Assembly (NCBI GenBank): GCA_041648505.1
Contig: JBAZOY010000015.1
Span: forward strand, 1 to 43,703
Length of the DNA stretch: 43,703 nucleotides
From: JBAZOY01 sp041648505
GTDB taxonomy: Bacteria > Desulfobacterota > Syntrophia > Syntrophales > CG2-30-49-12
Direction: 5' to 3'
Shown here: piece by piece, positions 8,959-17,156 of the stretch
Layout of the letters: each line of letters begins with the position of its first letter
Numbering within the stretch: the stretch's first letter is position 1
The notes under the pieces: generated by a model
The model's database searches: none
Told to the model about the DNA's origin: nothing
Seen by the model: the letters and a program-made list of their open reading frames with translations, nothing else
Made by a program: the position numbers and the translations under genes

Positions 8959-11559
8959 TCAACCCTCGCTCATTTCGTAAAGCAGTGCGCGCTTGATCTC
9001 ATTCACATGTTCTTTATCGGTTACTTTCTGGCCTTCCAGATCTCGGACATAAAAGATATCTACTATCTGATCTGCCTTTGTTGAAATCTTGGCTATTCTG
9101 ATATCCAGCTTAAGATCAAAAAGCGTGCGGGTAATCAAGTAAAGAAGTCCCATGCGATCATCTGCAAACACCTCGATCAGTGTAAAAAAATCTGAAGATT
9201 CGTTATCTACATTTACCTGAGGGGGATGAGAGGGTTTCTTCGGGTTCGACAGAAGAGACGGCTCAGCTTTTTTCCCCAGCCTGTGGCGCAGAGAGAGTCT
9301 CCCCTTGAAGATACTGCATATATCTCTCTTCACCCGATCCCATACCTCTACAGAATGTATCCGGTCCAGCGGGCTGGTAACCTTAAGGATATCAACGGCA
9401 GTGCCGTCACGCCAGGTATATATGTGGGCGGAAAGGATATTTATATTTCTGAGGGCAAGCACCCCGGCAAGATCACAAAAAACACCAGGCCTGTCCTTAG
9501 CTAAAAATGTGACTTCCCAATAGTCCTCTACAAAATCTTCTTTAGCCTCGAAACAGAAGAAGGCTTCTTCACGATTATTGGCATGTTCCCTGTGCTGTTG
9601 AATCATCGTAAGGTGGCGTACAACGTCCTGGGGAGCAGTGTTCAACAGGTACCGCGGAGACATAATCTCAAAAGGCTCCTCTGGATCAAGGCGATTCATT
9701 TTGTCGGCTAATAAAGACCGGACTACACACTTGGTATGTTCAACGCTCTCCGAGGCCTGTGGTGTAGCCAGCTCTTTCATTTCAATGATATGGAGAACTT
9801 TGAAAAAGAGTTCCTGAACCAGATTGGCAATCCATCCGGTCCAAGCCCTGGGACCTGTCGCCTTCGAATCCGCCCATGTTATCAGGTAGAGCATCTTGAG
9901 CCTTTTAACATCTCCAATAGTTCGGGCACATTGTACGATAACCTTTTCATCATTCAAATCTCTGCGAGTAGAAGTCTCCACGAGAAAGAGATGATGTTCC
10001 ACCAGAAACAGGATGTCTTCTGTTGCATCTTTATCATAATCGAATCGGGCCAGGATATTTCTTGTTATTTCAACTCCTCTGTGAGCATGGCTTTTCCCGA
10101 CTTTACCAATATCATGTAATAGACCTGCCAGAAAAAGAGGCTCCGAGTTCTGGAATTCCGAAAAAATATCTAAAAGTAATTCTTCCTGTTTTCTTTCAAG
10201 GCTTTTGAGAAACCTCACTGTTTCCAGGCAATGTCTTCCAACAGGAAATGTATGGTAGGCATCGAATTGTACCAGATCTTTAACTTTTCCAAATTCGGGG
10301 ATGAATGCATCGAGAAACCCGGTTTCGTACATCTGTTCCAGGGTCTCAAAGGTATTTGTGCGATTCATGATATTGAGAAAGCCCTGAATGACCTGGTCCG
10401 ACTTTCTGAAGGCATCATCCACGAGAAAAAGAAACTCTCGAACCAGCCTTTTCGCTTCCAGGGATAAGGTACAGTCAAGGCGGGAACCATGATCAAATAT
10501 ATCCATTAGCAGGCAATGATCTGACAGGATAACCGTAGACGAATCAAAAAACATTTCGCCCTGATACATAATAATACCACTTGCAACATCGCTACGCTGA
10601 GATCGGCTTTCGGTGCCACTCCTTGCAGATATGTGACTCCTGACGAAGGCCCGATGAAGAGATTTCAAAGAGCCCATCGAGGCATGAAGCCTGCCCATGA
10701 ATTGCTCCACAGCCAGGAAGCCATCTTTGTCTTTGAAGCCGACTCTCCGGGCAATCTCCTCCTGATATTCAAAGCTTAGTCTATCATTTCTCCGACCGGA
10801 CAAGTAGTGCAGGTGATTTCGGACAAGCCAGATGAATTTCAGATGACCCCTTAGTTCCTGGTATTCCCCACTGGAAAGCTTACCCTGATACTCCAGATCC
10901 TTGGGTTCCCTCAGGCCAAAAAAGGCCGCTGCCAGCCAGAGCATATGATGATAGTCCCTGAGGCCGCCAATACCTTCCTTTAATTGAGGTTCGAGGAGAT
11001 AACTTGCGTCTCCAAATGCATCCATGCGGATCTTATCCCGGTCATCAAGCCACACGGCAAAAGCTGTTGCTTTTTCGGGGATAATTTTTTTCTGAAGTCC
11101 TGCCATAAGGGCCAGGTAGGCGGGTGAATCACCGCACAAAAAACGGGCATTCATCACAGAAGTGAGTACCCCGAAGTCGTCCCTGGAGAGTACCATACAA
11201 TCTTTGATCCTTCGTACAGCATATCCCAGATCAAGACCAAGATCCCAGAGCGGAAAAAAGATTTCATCTACCAGTTCTTTTGCCTTCGCCGATATCTTTG
11301 CGTCAAACAGGACCATTATATCAATGTCTGAATGAAGGCAGAGTTCCTCTCGGCCATATCCACCTACTGCGACAAAGGCAAAACGTTCTTTATCCGCAAA
11401 GAGCCTCTGCCCCGCCTCACTCTCCTGGAGACTCCTTCTAAAATAATGATCAATGATCTCTGTATAGCTTGTCCGAAAATTTGCTGAAACCGTGCCGTTA
11501 GAGAACTGGGAGACAAGATGCTCTCTGGACTCTTTTAATTCTTCGGGGGCGGACCTCAT
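8959..11559 (-). CDS. glnD: Bifunctional PII uridylyltransferase/uridylyl-removing enzyme
   Basis: GlnD senses glutamine and adds or removes UMP on PII. The 866-residue length is normal for the family (E. coli about 890). Domains in order: a nucleotidyltransferase domain with GGYGREELCLHSDIDIMVLF around residues 66-85 (Asp78 and Asp80 as metal ligands); a GlnD linker region with KEGIGGLRDYHHMLWL; an HD domain for deuridylylation (LAGLLHDIGKVGKSHAHRG); and two C-terminal ACT domains for glutamine sensing (VTFLAKDRPGVFCDLAGVLA and VFADDRMGLLYLITRTLF). It is the last gene of an amtB-glnK-glnD run, 51 bases after glnK, so the modifying enzyme is made together with its PII substrate. No GlnE adenylyltransferase is seen in the window, and the local glutamine synthetase is of a type that normally lacks the GlnE target. 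Confidence 0.97.
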   Translation of the reverse strand: MRSAPEELKESREHLVSQFSNGTVSANFRTSYTEIIDHYFRRSLQESEAGQRLFADKERFAFVAVGGYGREELCLHSDIDIMVLFDAKISAKAKELVDEIFFPLWDLGLDLGYAVRRIKDCMVLSRDDFGVLTSVMNARFLCGDSPAYLALMAGLQKKIIPEKATAFAVWLDDRDKIRMDAFGDASYLLEPQLKEGIGGLRDYHHMLWLAAAFFGLREPKDLEYQGKLSSGEYQELRGHLKFIWLVRNHLHYLSGRRNDRLSFEYQEEIARRVGFKDKDGFLAVEQFMGRLHASMGSLKSLHRAFVRSHISARSGTESRSQRSDVASGIIMYQGEMFFDSSTVILSDHCLLMDIFDHGSRLDCTLSLEAKRLVREFLFLVDDAFRKSDQVIQGFLNIMNRTNTFETLEQMYETGFLDAFIPEFGKVKDLVQFDAYHTFPVGRHCLETVRFLKSLERKQEELLLDIFSEFQNSEPLFLAGLLHDIGKVGKSHAHRGVEITRNILARFDYDKDATEDILFLVEHHLFLVETSTRRDLNDEKVIVQCARTIGDVKRLKMLYLITWADSKATGPRAWTGWIANLVQELFFKVLHIIEMKELATPQASESVEHTKCVVRSLLADKMNRLDPEEPFEIMSPRYLLNTAPQDVVRHLTMIQQHREHANNREEAFFCFEAKEDFVEDYWEVTFLAKDRPGVFCDLAGVLALRNINILSAHIYTWRDGTAVDILKVTSPLDRIHSVEVWDRVKRDICSIFKGRLSLRHRLGKKAEPSLLSNPKKPSHPPQVNVDNESSDFFTLIEVFADDRMGLLYLITRTLFDLKLDIRIAKISTKADQIVDIFYVRDLEGQKVTDKEHVNEIKRALLYEMSEG

Positions 11560-11610
11560 TTTGGCTGCAACCTTTATCGGCAGGGGTTTCGCTGAACTCA
11601 GCCCATCCTG

Positions 11611-11949
11611 CTAGATGGCCTCATTTCCTGTCTCACCTGTACGGATGCGAATTACTTCCTCGACCGGAATAACAAAGATCTTACCATCTCCGATCTGACC
11701 TGTACGGGCCTTCTCCTGTATGACTTTCACGGCTTCGGGAACAAGATCATCTTCCATCACTACCTCAATTTTGATCTTGGGTAAAAAATCAACCTGATAT
11801 TCCGCCCCGCGGTATACCTCTTTATGTCCGCGCTGCCGCCCGAATCCTTTTACCTCGGTCACGGTCAGGCCTTTCACGCCAAGGCTGGAAAGGCCGTCCT
11901 TCACGTCATCCAGTTTGAATGGTTTGATAATGGCTTCTACTTTTTTCAT
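11611..11949 (-). CDS. glnK: PII nitrogen regulatory protein, GlnK by linkage to amtB
   Basis: A 112-residue trimeric signal protein that binds ATP/ADP and 2-oxoglutarate and blocks AmtB when nitrogen is plentiful. The T-loop GFGRQRGHKEVYRGAEYQVD carries the uridylylation site Tyr51, and the C-terminal signature TGQIGDGKIFVIPVEEVIRIRTGE is complete. The Shine-Dalgarno is AGGAG, eight bases before the ATG. It lies 42 bases after amtB and 51 before glnD. The conserved Tyr51 together with glnD next door argues that uridylylation really operates here. The symbol rests on linkage to amtB; GlnB and GlnK cannot be told apart by sequence alone. Confidence 0.96.
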   Translation of the reverse strand: MKKVEAIIKPFKLDDVKDGLSSLGVKGLTVTEVKGFGRQRGHKEVYRGAEYQVDFLPKIKIEVVMEDDLVPEAVKVIQEKARTGQIGDGKIFVIPVEEVIRIRTGETGNEAI

Positions 11950-11991
11950 GATATTTTCTCCTTTCCTGAAATGTCTTCATAAAATGTCTGT

Positions 11992-13212
11992 TTAGAGATT
12001 ATAAGCTATTTCATCATGCTGGCTCAAATCCAGTCCGCTTATCTCTTCATCTTCCGGGACACGCAAGCCTAATACCTTGTCAACTACTTTTAACAGGATA
12101 TAACTTAAGGTGAAAGTATAAACGATAGTTACACAGACAGCAAGACACTGTATCCCCAACTGAGATGGATTCCCGAAAAAAAGCCCATTTGAGCCGCCGG
12201 GATTTACCACTGTGCTCGCGAAAAGCCCCGCGGCAATAAGCCCTACAACCCCTCCGACACCGTGAATACCAACGACATCCAGACTATCGTCATAGCCGAA
12301 TCTGTTCTTGGCCCTAATTGCCAAATAACAACCGATGCCGGCAATTATACCGATCAGTGCGGCTGGTAGCGGCCCCACAAATCCTGCTGCCGGAGTTATC
12401 GTAGCAAGACCTGCAACAGAACCACTGGCGGCTCCAAGGGTCGTGGCCTTGCCGCTACACTTCCATTCCATAGCAATCCAGGCCAATGCACCGGATGATC
12501 CGGCCACATGGGTTGCAATAAATGCGCTTGCGGCCAGGGGGCCCACAGAAAGAGCGCTTCCCGCATTAAAGCCGAACCAGCCGAACCAGAGCATCCCGGC
12601 TCCCATAATGGTCATCGGAAGGTTATGAGGTTGCAGAATTTCCCTGCCATACCCCTTTCTTTTCCCCAAAACGATTGCTGCGGCCAGGGCGGCGACACCG
12701 GAGCTGACATGAACCGCAATACCACCGGCAAAGTCAAGCGCACCAAGGCTTCTTAACCACCCTCCATCACCCCAGATCCAATGGGCAAGCGGGTTGTAAA
12801 CAAATGTGGCCCACAACAGGCTGAACAGAAGAAAAGGACCGAACCGCATCCTCTCGGCAAAGGCACCGGTAATGAGAGCCGGTGTGATAACGGCAAACAT
12901 ACACTGGTAAATCATGAAGACCTGGTGAGGAATGGTAGGGGCGTAAACCGGATGCGGTGCTCCTCCGACCCCGCTCAACCCGAACCATTCCAGTCCCCCG
13001 ATGATCCCGTATTTATCAGGACCAAAGGACATGCTGTACCCCCAGAGAATCCATTCAATACTTATCAAACCAATAATTATGAAGCTCTGCATAATAGTAC
13101 CCAGGGCGTTCTTCGTTCTAACCATCCCTGCATAGAACAGCGCAAGACCTATAGTCATGAACAAGACCAGGGCCGCTGAAATCAAGACAAAGGCAGTGTC
13201 GCCGTGATTCAT
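11992..13212 (-). CDS. amtB: Ammonium transporter
   Basis: Inner-membrane trimeric ammonium/ammonia channel of the Amt/Rh family, 406 residues with about 11 TM helices. The twin pore histidines lie in DFAGGIAVHVSSGVAALAAA and DVVGIHGVGGVVGLIAAGLF. The N-terminus begins directly with TM1 (FVLISAALVLFMTIGLALFYAGM). A strong Shine-Dalgarno, GGAGGTG, sits seven bases before the ATG. It is first in the amtB-glnK-glnD run and is preceded by a sigma54 promoter at 13264-13279, so expression under nitrogen limitation through an NtrC- or NifA-like activator is expected. Confidence 0.97.
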   Translation of the reverse strand: MNHGDTAFVLISAALVLFMTIGLALFYAGMVRTKNALGTIMQSFIIIGLISIEWILWGYSMSFGPDKYGIIGGLEWFGLSGVGGAPHPVYAPTIPHQVFMIYQCMFAVITPALITGAFAERMRFGPFLLFSLLWATFVYNPLAHWIWGDGGWLRSLGALDFAGGIAVHVSSGVAALAAAIVLGKRKGYGREILQPHNLPMTIMGAGMLWFGWFGFNAGSALSVGPLAASAFIATHVAGSSGALAWIAMEWKCSGKATTLGAASGSVAGLATITPAAGFVGPLPAALIGIIAGIGCYLAIRAKNRFGYDDSLDVVGIHGVGGVVGLIAAGLFASTVVNPGGSNGLFFGNPSQLGIQCLAVCVTIVYTFTLSYILLKVVDKVLGLRVPEDEEISGLDLSQHDEIAYNL

Positions 13213-13263
13213 CGCTTTTCACCTCCATTGGTATTTTATCTGAATTGACATATTACCTTTTAA

Positions 13264-13279
13264 AGCAAGGCCTGTGCCA
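13264..13279 (-). promoter_or_regulatory. Sigma54 (-24/-12) promoter of amtB-glnK-glnD
   Basis: On the - strand the sequence reads TGGCACAGGCCTTGCT, matching the sigma54 consensus TGGCACRNNNNTTGCW at every fixed position. It ends 51 bases before the amtB start codon, giving a leader of about 40 bases. No full NtrC palindrome was found upstream; only a half-site-like TGCAC near 13321 is visible. Confidence 0.85.
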
Positions 13280-13456
13280 TACCTGAAAACAACATTTTTA
13301 TTAATAATTCCAACAGTTAATGCACAGCGGATGATTTTGATGGATAGCATTTTTGTAGGGAAAAAAGATCGATAAACAAAAATGTAATATCTGATAAATA
13401 GGGGAGTAAACAGGGTAATTCCAATTCGCATTCGCAATGCCCCTTTCCCTGAACTA

Positions 13457-13523
13457 TCATTGCGAACAAACTGAAGCAATCTCAAATAATTGGATTGCCG
13501 CATCGCTATGCTCCTCGCAATGA
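13457..13523. repeat. 67-bp palindromic dispersed-repeat-like element
   Basis: The ends are perfect inverted repeats, TCATTGCGA (13457-13465) and TCGCAATGA (13515-13523). Nested inside are GCAATC and GATTGC around an A+T-rich centre. The sequence resembles the ATTGCGAGGAGC...GAAGCAATC family of intergenic repeats that I recall from Desulfobacterota and related genomes (memory, not searched). It lies in the 467-bp gap upstream of amtB (13213-13679), which otherwise holds the sigma54 promoter and the hairpin at 13641-13664. Confidence 0.6.
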
Positions 13524-13640
13524 CTTGATTGCGAATTGGTGTTAATTAGTTCATGAGATACGGATGGTTGCAATTCGACCGTGAAAATCTGTCGCTCTGC
13601 ATTCATGAGTTGTGTATATTCTACCGGGGATCAATCCCGT

Positions 13641-13664
13641 GGGCAAATACCTTAAAGGTAGCCC
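13641..13664 (-). other. Hairpin just after the Lon-like gene
   Basis: GGGC AAA TACCTT A AAGGTA GCCC forms an interrupted stem of 4 plus 6 bp, starting 15 bases past the stop of the protease gene on the - strand. A second small inverted repeat (GGGAT CA ATCCC) lies next to it. No T-run follows, so a rho-independent terminator is not clear; it may protect or shape the 3' end. Confidence 0.35.
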
Positions 13665-13679
13665 AAAAGATAATGCTTT

Positions 13680-16163
13680 TTAATGGTTAGTCTTTCGCTT
13701 TGTTCGTGCCTTCTTTTCGCCGTTTTTTTCTTCTACTGCGAAATTTTTAAGACCTTCTGCCAGCTCCCTCAATTTTTTATCAACCAGAAAATTAATTGTG
13801 CCTTTGGGGTATGTTCCGTCCGCCTTAAGATCTCCGGCCTTAAGGCCTGTGAGTATTTCAATCCCTTCATCAATCGTCTTAACGGCATAGACGTGGAACT
13901 TCTTTTGTTTAACTGCCTTTAGTACGTCTTTTCTCAACATAAGATCTTTTACATTACTTTCAGGGATCATCACCCCCTGTTTGCCGGTCAACTTTTCTTG
14001 CTTACAGCAATCGAAAAAGCCCTCTATCTTTTCATTTACCCCTCCAATGGCCTGGACCTCTCCCTTCTGGTTCACTGACCCGGTCACGGCAATATACTGT
14101 TTGATCGGAACATGGGCAAGGCTTGACAGTAATGCGTAAATCTCCGTAGATGATGCGCTGTCCCCATCCACACCACCATAAGACTGCTCAAAGGCAATGC
14201 TGGCACTCATGGTAAGAGGTTTATCCTGCGCATATTTTTTTCTAAGATATCCCGTCAGGATCAATACGCCCTTATTGTGGGTGCTTCCTGAAAGATCGGC
14301 TTCCCGTTCGATATTAATAATGCCTGCGCGGCCCATGGATGTGGATGCGGTAATTCTGGAAGGTTTTCCGAATGCGTAGTCTCCAAGGCTGTATACGGCA
14401 AGTCCGTTGACCTGTCCCACCTCTTCGCCATCCACGTCAACCATCAGGGTCCCGCGATCAATCATTTCCTGGATGTGTTCCTCCACCATATTTGACCGAT
14501 ATATTCTGGCGTCAATTGCCTTATCGATATGCTTCTCTTTCACCTCAGTTGCGTTTTCCTGTCCGGCCCAATAGTCTGCCTCACGGATAATATCCGTTAT
14601 TGCCGGAAAACTTGTGGAAATCTTCTCCTGTCTTCCCGTCATCCGCACAGCCTGTTCCACCAGTGTTGCGATGGCGGTTCTATCAAACGGCCTCAGAGAC
14701 TCTTCATCCTTTTTCAACTTAATAAATTCAGCGAACTGCAAAATTGTCTCTTCATTTTTATCCATGGAGTTGTCAAAATCCGCCCTCACTTTGAATATCT
14801 TAGCCACATCTTCGTCATAGGCTGTCAGAAGACGATAAATATAAGGTTCGGCAACAAGAACGACCTTGACATCAACAACCTCAATAGGCTCCGGTTTTAA
14901 CCCGGTCGTGGTAAACAGATAAAAAGGATCATAGGTCTGGATCTCCATTTTCTCGGTCTTTAAGGCCCTTTTGAGAGCTTGCCATACCCCGGGCTCAACC
15001 AGTACCTCCAGAAGATTCAACACCAGAAAGCCCCCCTTGGCTTTAATAAAGGAGCCGGCTCTGATCCTCCTGAAATCGGTCTTCCAGACTCCGCTCCGGT
15101 CAACCACTCTTTCTATGCTTCCAAAAAGATTCCTGTAGGTCGGGTAAGATTCGACAATAACGGGAGGCCCCTTCTGGTCTCCATTTCCCACCAGCAGATT
15201 TACCTGGTAAGGATGAAACTGATCTCCCGCAGGGGGCATTCCCATAATCATTCCCTGTAGCGGCTGCTGGGTTTGAGAAGAAAATATACCAAGATCGCTA
15301 CACATATCTTCGATCATGTCATCAAGATATTTTTCAATTTTCTTGTTCTTATATTTGTTATTAACAGGCCCTACAATTGCTTCGGCCATCTTCATAAACA
15401 TCAGGCGGTCTATTTCCTCGATCCTTTGTTGTAACTCTTTTTGTAATTCTCGGAGTTCAAGAAATATCTGGTCAATCTCCGCCCGTAATTCGGCCTGATT
15501 TTTTTTCATCTCCTCATATTCATCTTTAGGGTACCTTCCCTTCCCCACCATTTCCTCTACCTGTTCGATATGAAGAGGATTCCCATCAACCAGGGGTAGA
15601 ACATCCGGGCGCTTAACCTGTCCCACCTGAACATCTACAAGTGAAAAGCCCTGTTCCCTGACTTTCTTATCCAACTCCTTAAAAAAGGTTTTTCCTTTTT
15701 CCTCATATTCCTCCATGATTCCCTTTTTCTGATTAAGATGGTCCTGGCTTTCGAATAGCCGGGGAACATCCTTTTTTAAAGAATCGACAAGATCATGGAC
15801 ATCTTTTTTAAATTCTTCTCCTTTTCCCGCGTCCAGATATAAAAGAATCGGTTCTTCAGGAGTTTTAAAGTTATTGATATAACACAGGTCCTTAGGTGCT
15901 TTGCCGTTTTTACCGGATATCTCTTCAAGCAGCTTAATGATCGTTGATAATCGCCCCGAACCCGAAGCCCCTGTGACAAAGACATTATAACCCTTTCTTG
16001 CCATGCCCATACCGAACTTAAAGGCCTCCACCCCCCTTTGCTGGCCGATGATTTCCTTCAGAGGCTTAAGATCTTTTGTATTCTTAAAGGAAAGCGTCGC
16101 CGGATCAAGACGCCACCTCAGCTTCTCAATTTGGACCTCTTTATCACTTGTTTTTCCAGGCAT
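13680..16163 (-). CDS. ATP-dependent Lon-like protease (AAA_32 plus Lon catalytic domain)
   Basis: An 827-residue member of the Lon-related family represented by E. coli YcbZ, not classical Lon. A P-loop-like segment, VFVTGASGSGRLST, lies near residues 63-76. A long coiled coil (about 190-260, rich in E/K/Q: ELRAEIDQIFLELRELQKEL) precedes the core AAA region (GSIERVVDRSGVWKTDF, GGFLVLNLLEVL). The C-terminal Lon proteolytic domain has Ser669 (GGVDGDSASSTEIYALL) and Lys712 (GGVNEKIEGF); the 43-residue spacing equals that of the E. coli Lon Ser/Lys dyad. It probably degrades misfolded or specific regulatory proteins in the cytoplasm. It is 88 bases downstream of an Hsp20 gene on the same strand, so a joint proteostasis role is likely. 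The usual Walker A Lys-Ser/Thr is replaced by Arg-Leu in the GASGSGRLS segment. Confidence 0.9.
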   Translation of the reverse strand: MPGKTSDKEVQIEKLRWRLDPATLSFKNTKDLKPLKEIIGQQRGVEAFKFGMGMARKGYNVFVTGASGSGRLSTIIKLLEEISGKNGKAPKDLCYINNFKTPEEPILLYLDAGKGEEFKKDVHDLVDSLKKDVPRLFESQDHLNQKKGIMEEYEEKGKTFFKELDKKVREQGFSLVDVQVGQVKRPDVLPLVDGNPLHIEQVEEMVGKGRYPKDEYEEMKKNQAELRAEIDQIFLELRELQKELQQRIEEIDRLMFMKMAEAIVGPVNNKYKNKKIEKYLDDMIEDMCSDLGIFSSQTQQPLQGMIMGMPPAGDQFHPYQVNLLVGNGDQKGPPVIVESYPTYRNLFGSIERVVDRSGVWKTDFRRIRAGSFIKAKGGFLVLNLLEVLVEPGVWQALKRALKTEKMEIQTYDPFYLFTTTGLKPEPIEVVDVKVVLVAEPYIYRLLTAYDEDVAKIFKVRADFDNSMDKNEETILQFAEFIKLKKDEESLRPFDRTAIATLVEQAVRMTGRQEKISTSFPAITDIIREADYWAGQENATEVKEKHIDKAIDARIYRSNMVEEHIQEMIDRGTLMVDVDGEEVGQVNGLAVYSLGDYAFGKPSRITASTSMGRAGIINIEREADLSGSTHNKGVLILTGYLRKKYAQDKPLTMSASIAFEQSYGGVDGDSASSTEIYALLSSLAHVPIKQYIAVTGSVNQKGEVQAIGGVNEKIEGFFDCCKQEKLTGKQGVMIPESNVKDLMLRKDVLKAVKQKKFHVYAVKTIDEGIEILTGLKAGDLKADGTYPKGTINFLVDKKLRELAEGLKNFAVEEKNGEKKARTKRKTNH

Positions 16164-16251
16164 TTATGATCTCCTCATTTTTCCTTTATTAATTACAAAG
16201 ATATCTCGGATTCAAGATTTTGTTTATCATACAGATACTAAAGACTGACAC

Positions 16252-16695
16252 CTACGTTTCAATTTTTAATTCCCTATAATTTTTGCGTTTATATTTCGGC
16301 ATCTCAATCGTCAAAATTCCTTCTTTGTAACTGCCGTTAACTTCATCAACTATTATCCGATGAGGCAACTGTACTGTACGGGAAAAAGACCTGTGTTTCT
16401 GTTCTTTTCTGGGATATCCTTCTTGATCGGTTACCTTTTTTTCCTTGATTGAATATTTAATGGTAAGATGATTTTCAGTAATGTCTATATGAATATCTTC
16501 AGGCCTTATGCCCGACATATCAGCCATAACAACAAGGATGTCTTTATTGTCTACAAACTTGATTTTCGGAAATTCTTCAGTAGTCTTTGTAAAAGCGGAC
16601 AGGCCGCATTCTCCCCACAACCTGTCAAACATCCTATCTATCTCTTTCCGTAGTTTATCAAACTGCTGATTTTTCCATATAATCAGCTCCGGCAT
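16252..16695 (-). CDS. Small heat-shock protein, Hsp20/alpha-crystallin family
   Basis: A 147-residue ATP-independent holdase. The alpha-crystallin domain covers about residues 42-147, with the beta-strand pattern FPKIKFVDNKDILVVMADMS, then HLTIKYSIKEKK and FSRTVQLPHRIIVDEVNGSY, followed by the conserved GILTIEMPK. The C-terminal I-x-I-type contact is weak (LKIET end). The Shine-Dalgarno GGAGGT is six bases before the ATG. It lies upstream of the Lon-like protease gene in the same direction. No CIRCE element was found upstream, so control is unknown. Confidence 0.92.
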   Translation of the reverse strand: MPELIIWKNQQFDKLRKEIDRMFDRLWGECGLSAFTKTTEEFPKIKFVDNKDILVVMADMSGIRPEDIHIDITENHLTIKYSIKEKKVTDQEGYPRKEQKHRSFSRTVQLPHRIIVDEVNGSYKEGILTIEMPKYKRKNYRELKIET

Positions 16696-16778
16696 TGCGC
16701 AACCTCCTCTTTACAGTAAAGATTGATAAGATTTCTAAATATGATAATTCTGCTTCTACCTCGGCAGTTAGGTAATTG

Positions 16779-16812
16779 TATAAGCGGGTTTATCGGGACG
16801 CAAACGCTTATA
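16779..16812. repeat. 8-bp inverted repeat upstream of hsp20
   Basis: TATAAGCG (16779-16786) and CGCTTATA (16805-16812) are perfect inverted repeats around an 18-base spacer, 84-117 bases upstream of the Hsp20 start. They could be an operator or a leader hairpin; neither is proven. The 461-bp gap 16696-17156 otherwise holds only the dispersed repeat at 17004-17103. Confidence 0.4.
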
Positions 16813-17003
16813 GATTGGACTTGTTCACGCGTTTTTTCTTCCGCCGCTTTGGTAAATTATAATTTCCCGTAATAACTTTTTCCCGATCAATTATAATGTG
16901 TTATTATCCCCTATCGTGTGTTCAGAGTCAATAAAAATTGGAGGGACCGAGTTGCCGCAAATTAAATGTTACCCAAGAGGGGTTTAAAAAAGAATCGGCT
17001 CTA

Positions 17004-17103
17004 ATACCAATTACACATCAAAGATTATCTCAAAGCGGCAAGGATGATGCTACGCAGGTGTACACCGATAGTACGTCGAGGAGCCGACGACGAAGACAAC
17101 GAA
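17004..17103 (+). repeat. Dispersed intergenic repeat, copy 1
   Basis: About 100 bases align without gaps to 28761-28860 at roughly 88% identity. The core TACACCGATAGTACGTCGAG and the following GAGCCGACGACGAA are identical in both. It begins with ATACCAAT, as does copy 2, but its right end differs and lacks the matching terminal inverted repeat. A small hairpin, CGTCG AGGAGC CGACG, lies in the core. It sits just past the 3' end of the beta-helix transferase gene. Confidence 0.85.
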
Positions 17104-17156
17104 CGGCTCTCAAAACCGAATCCAAATAGCCGCCGTTGCCGAGCCGCTTTTTGCTT

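Noticed and set aside
8796..8996. 66-codon + strand ORF after the regulator remnant
   Set aside because: It runs over the hairpin into the glnD 3' end, and no conserved pattern is seen.
13219..13503. 94-codon - strand ORF upstream of amtB
   Set aside because: It covers the sigma54 promoter and a palindromic repeat, and the translation has no family resemblance.
16696..17003. Possible CIRCE or heat-shock promoter before hsp20
   Set aside because: No TTAGCACTC/GAGTGCTAA pair and no convincing sigma32 elements were found.
16938..17129. 63-codon + strand ORF with a GGAGGG-like site
   Set aside because: Its second half is the dispersed repeat, giving an Arg/Ser-rich artefact (STSRSRRRRQR).
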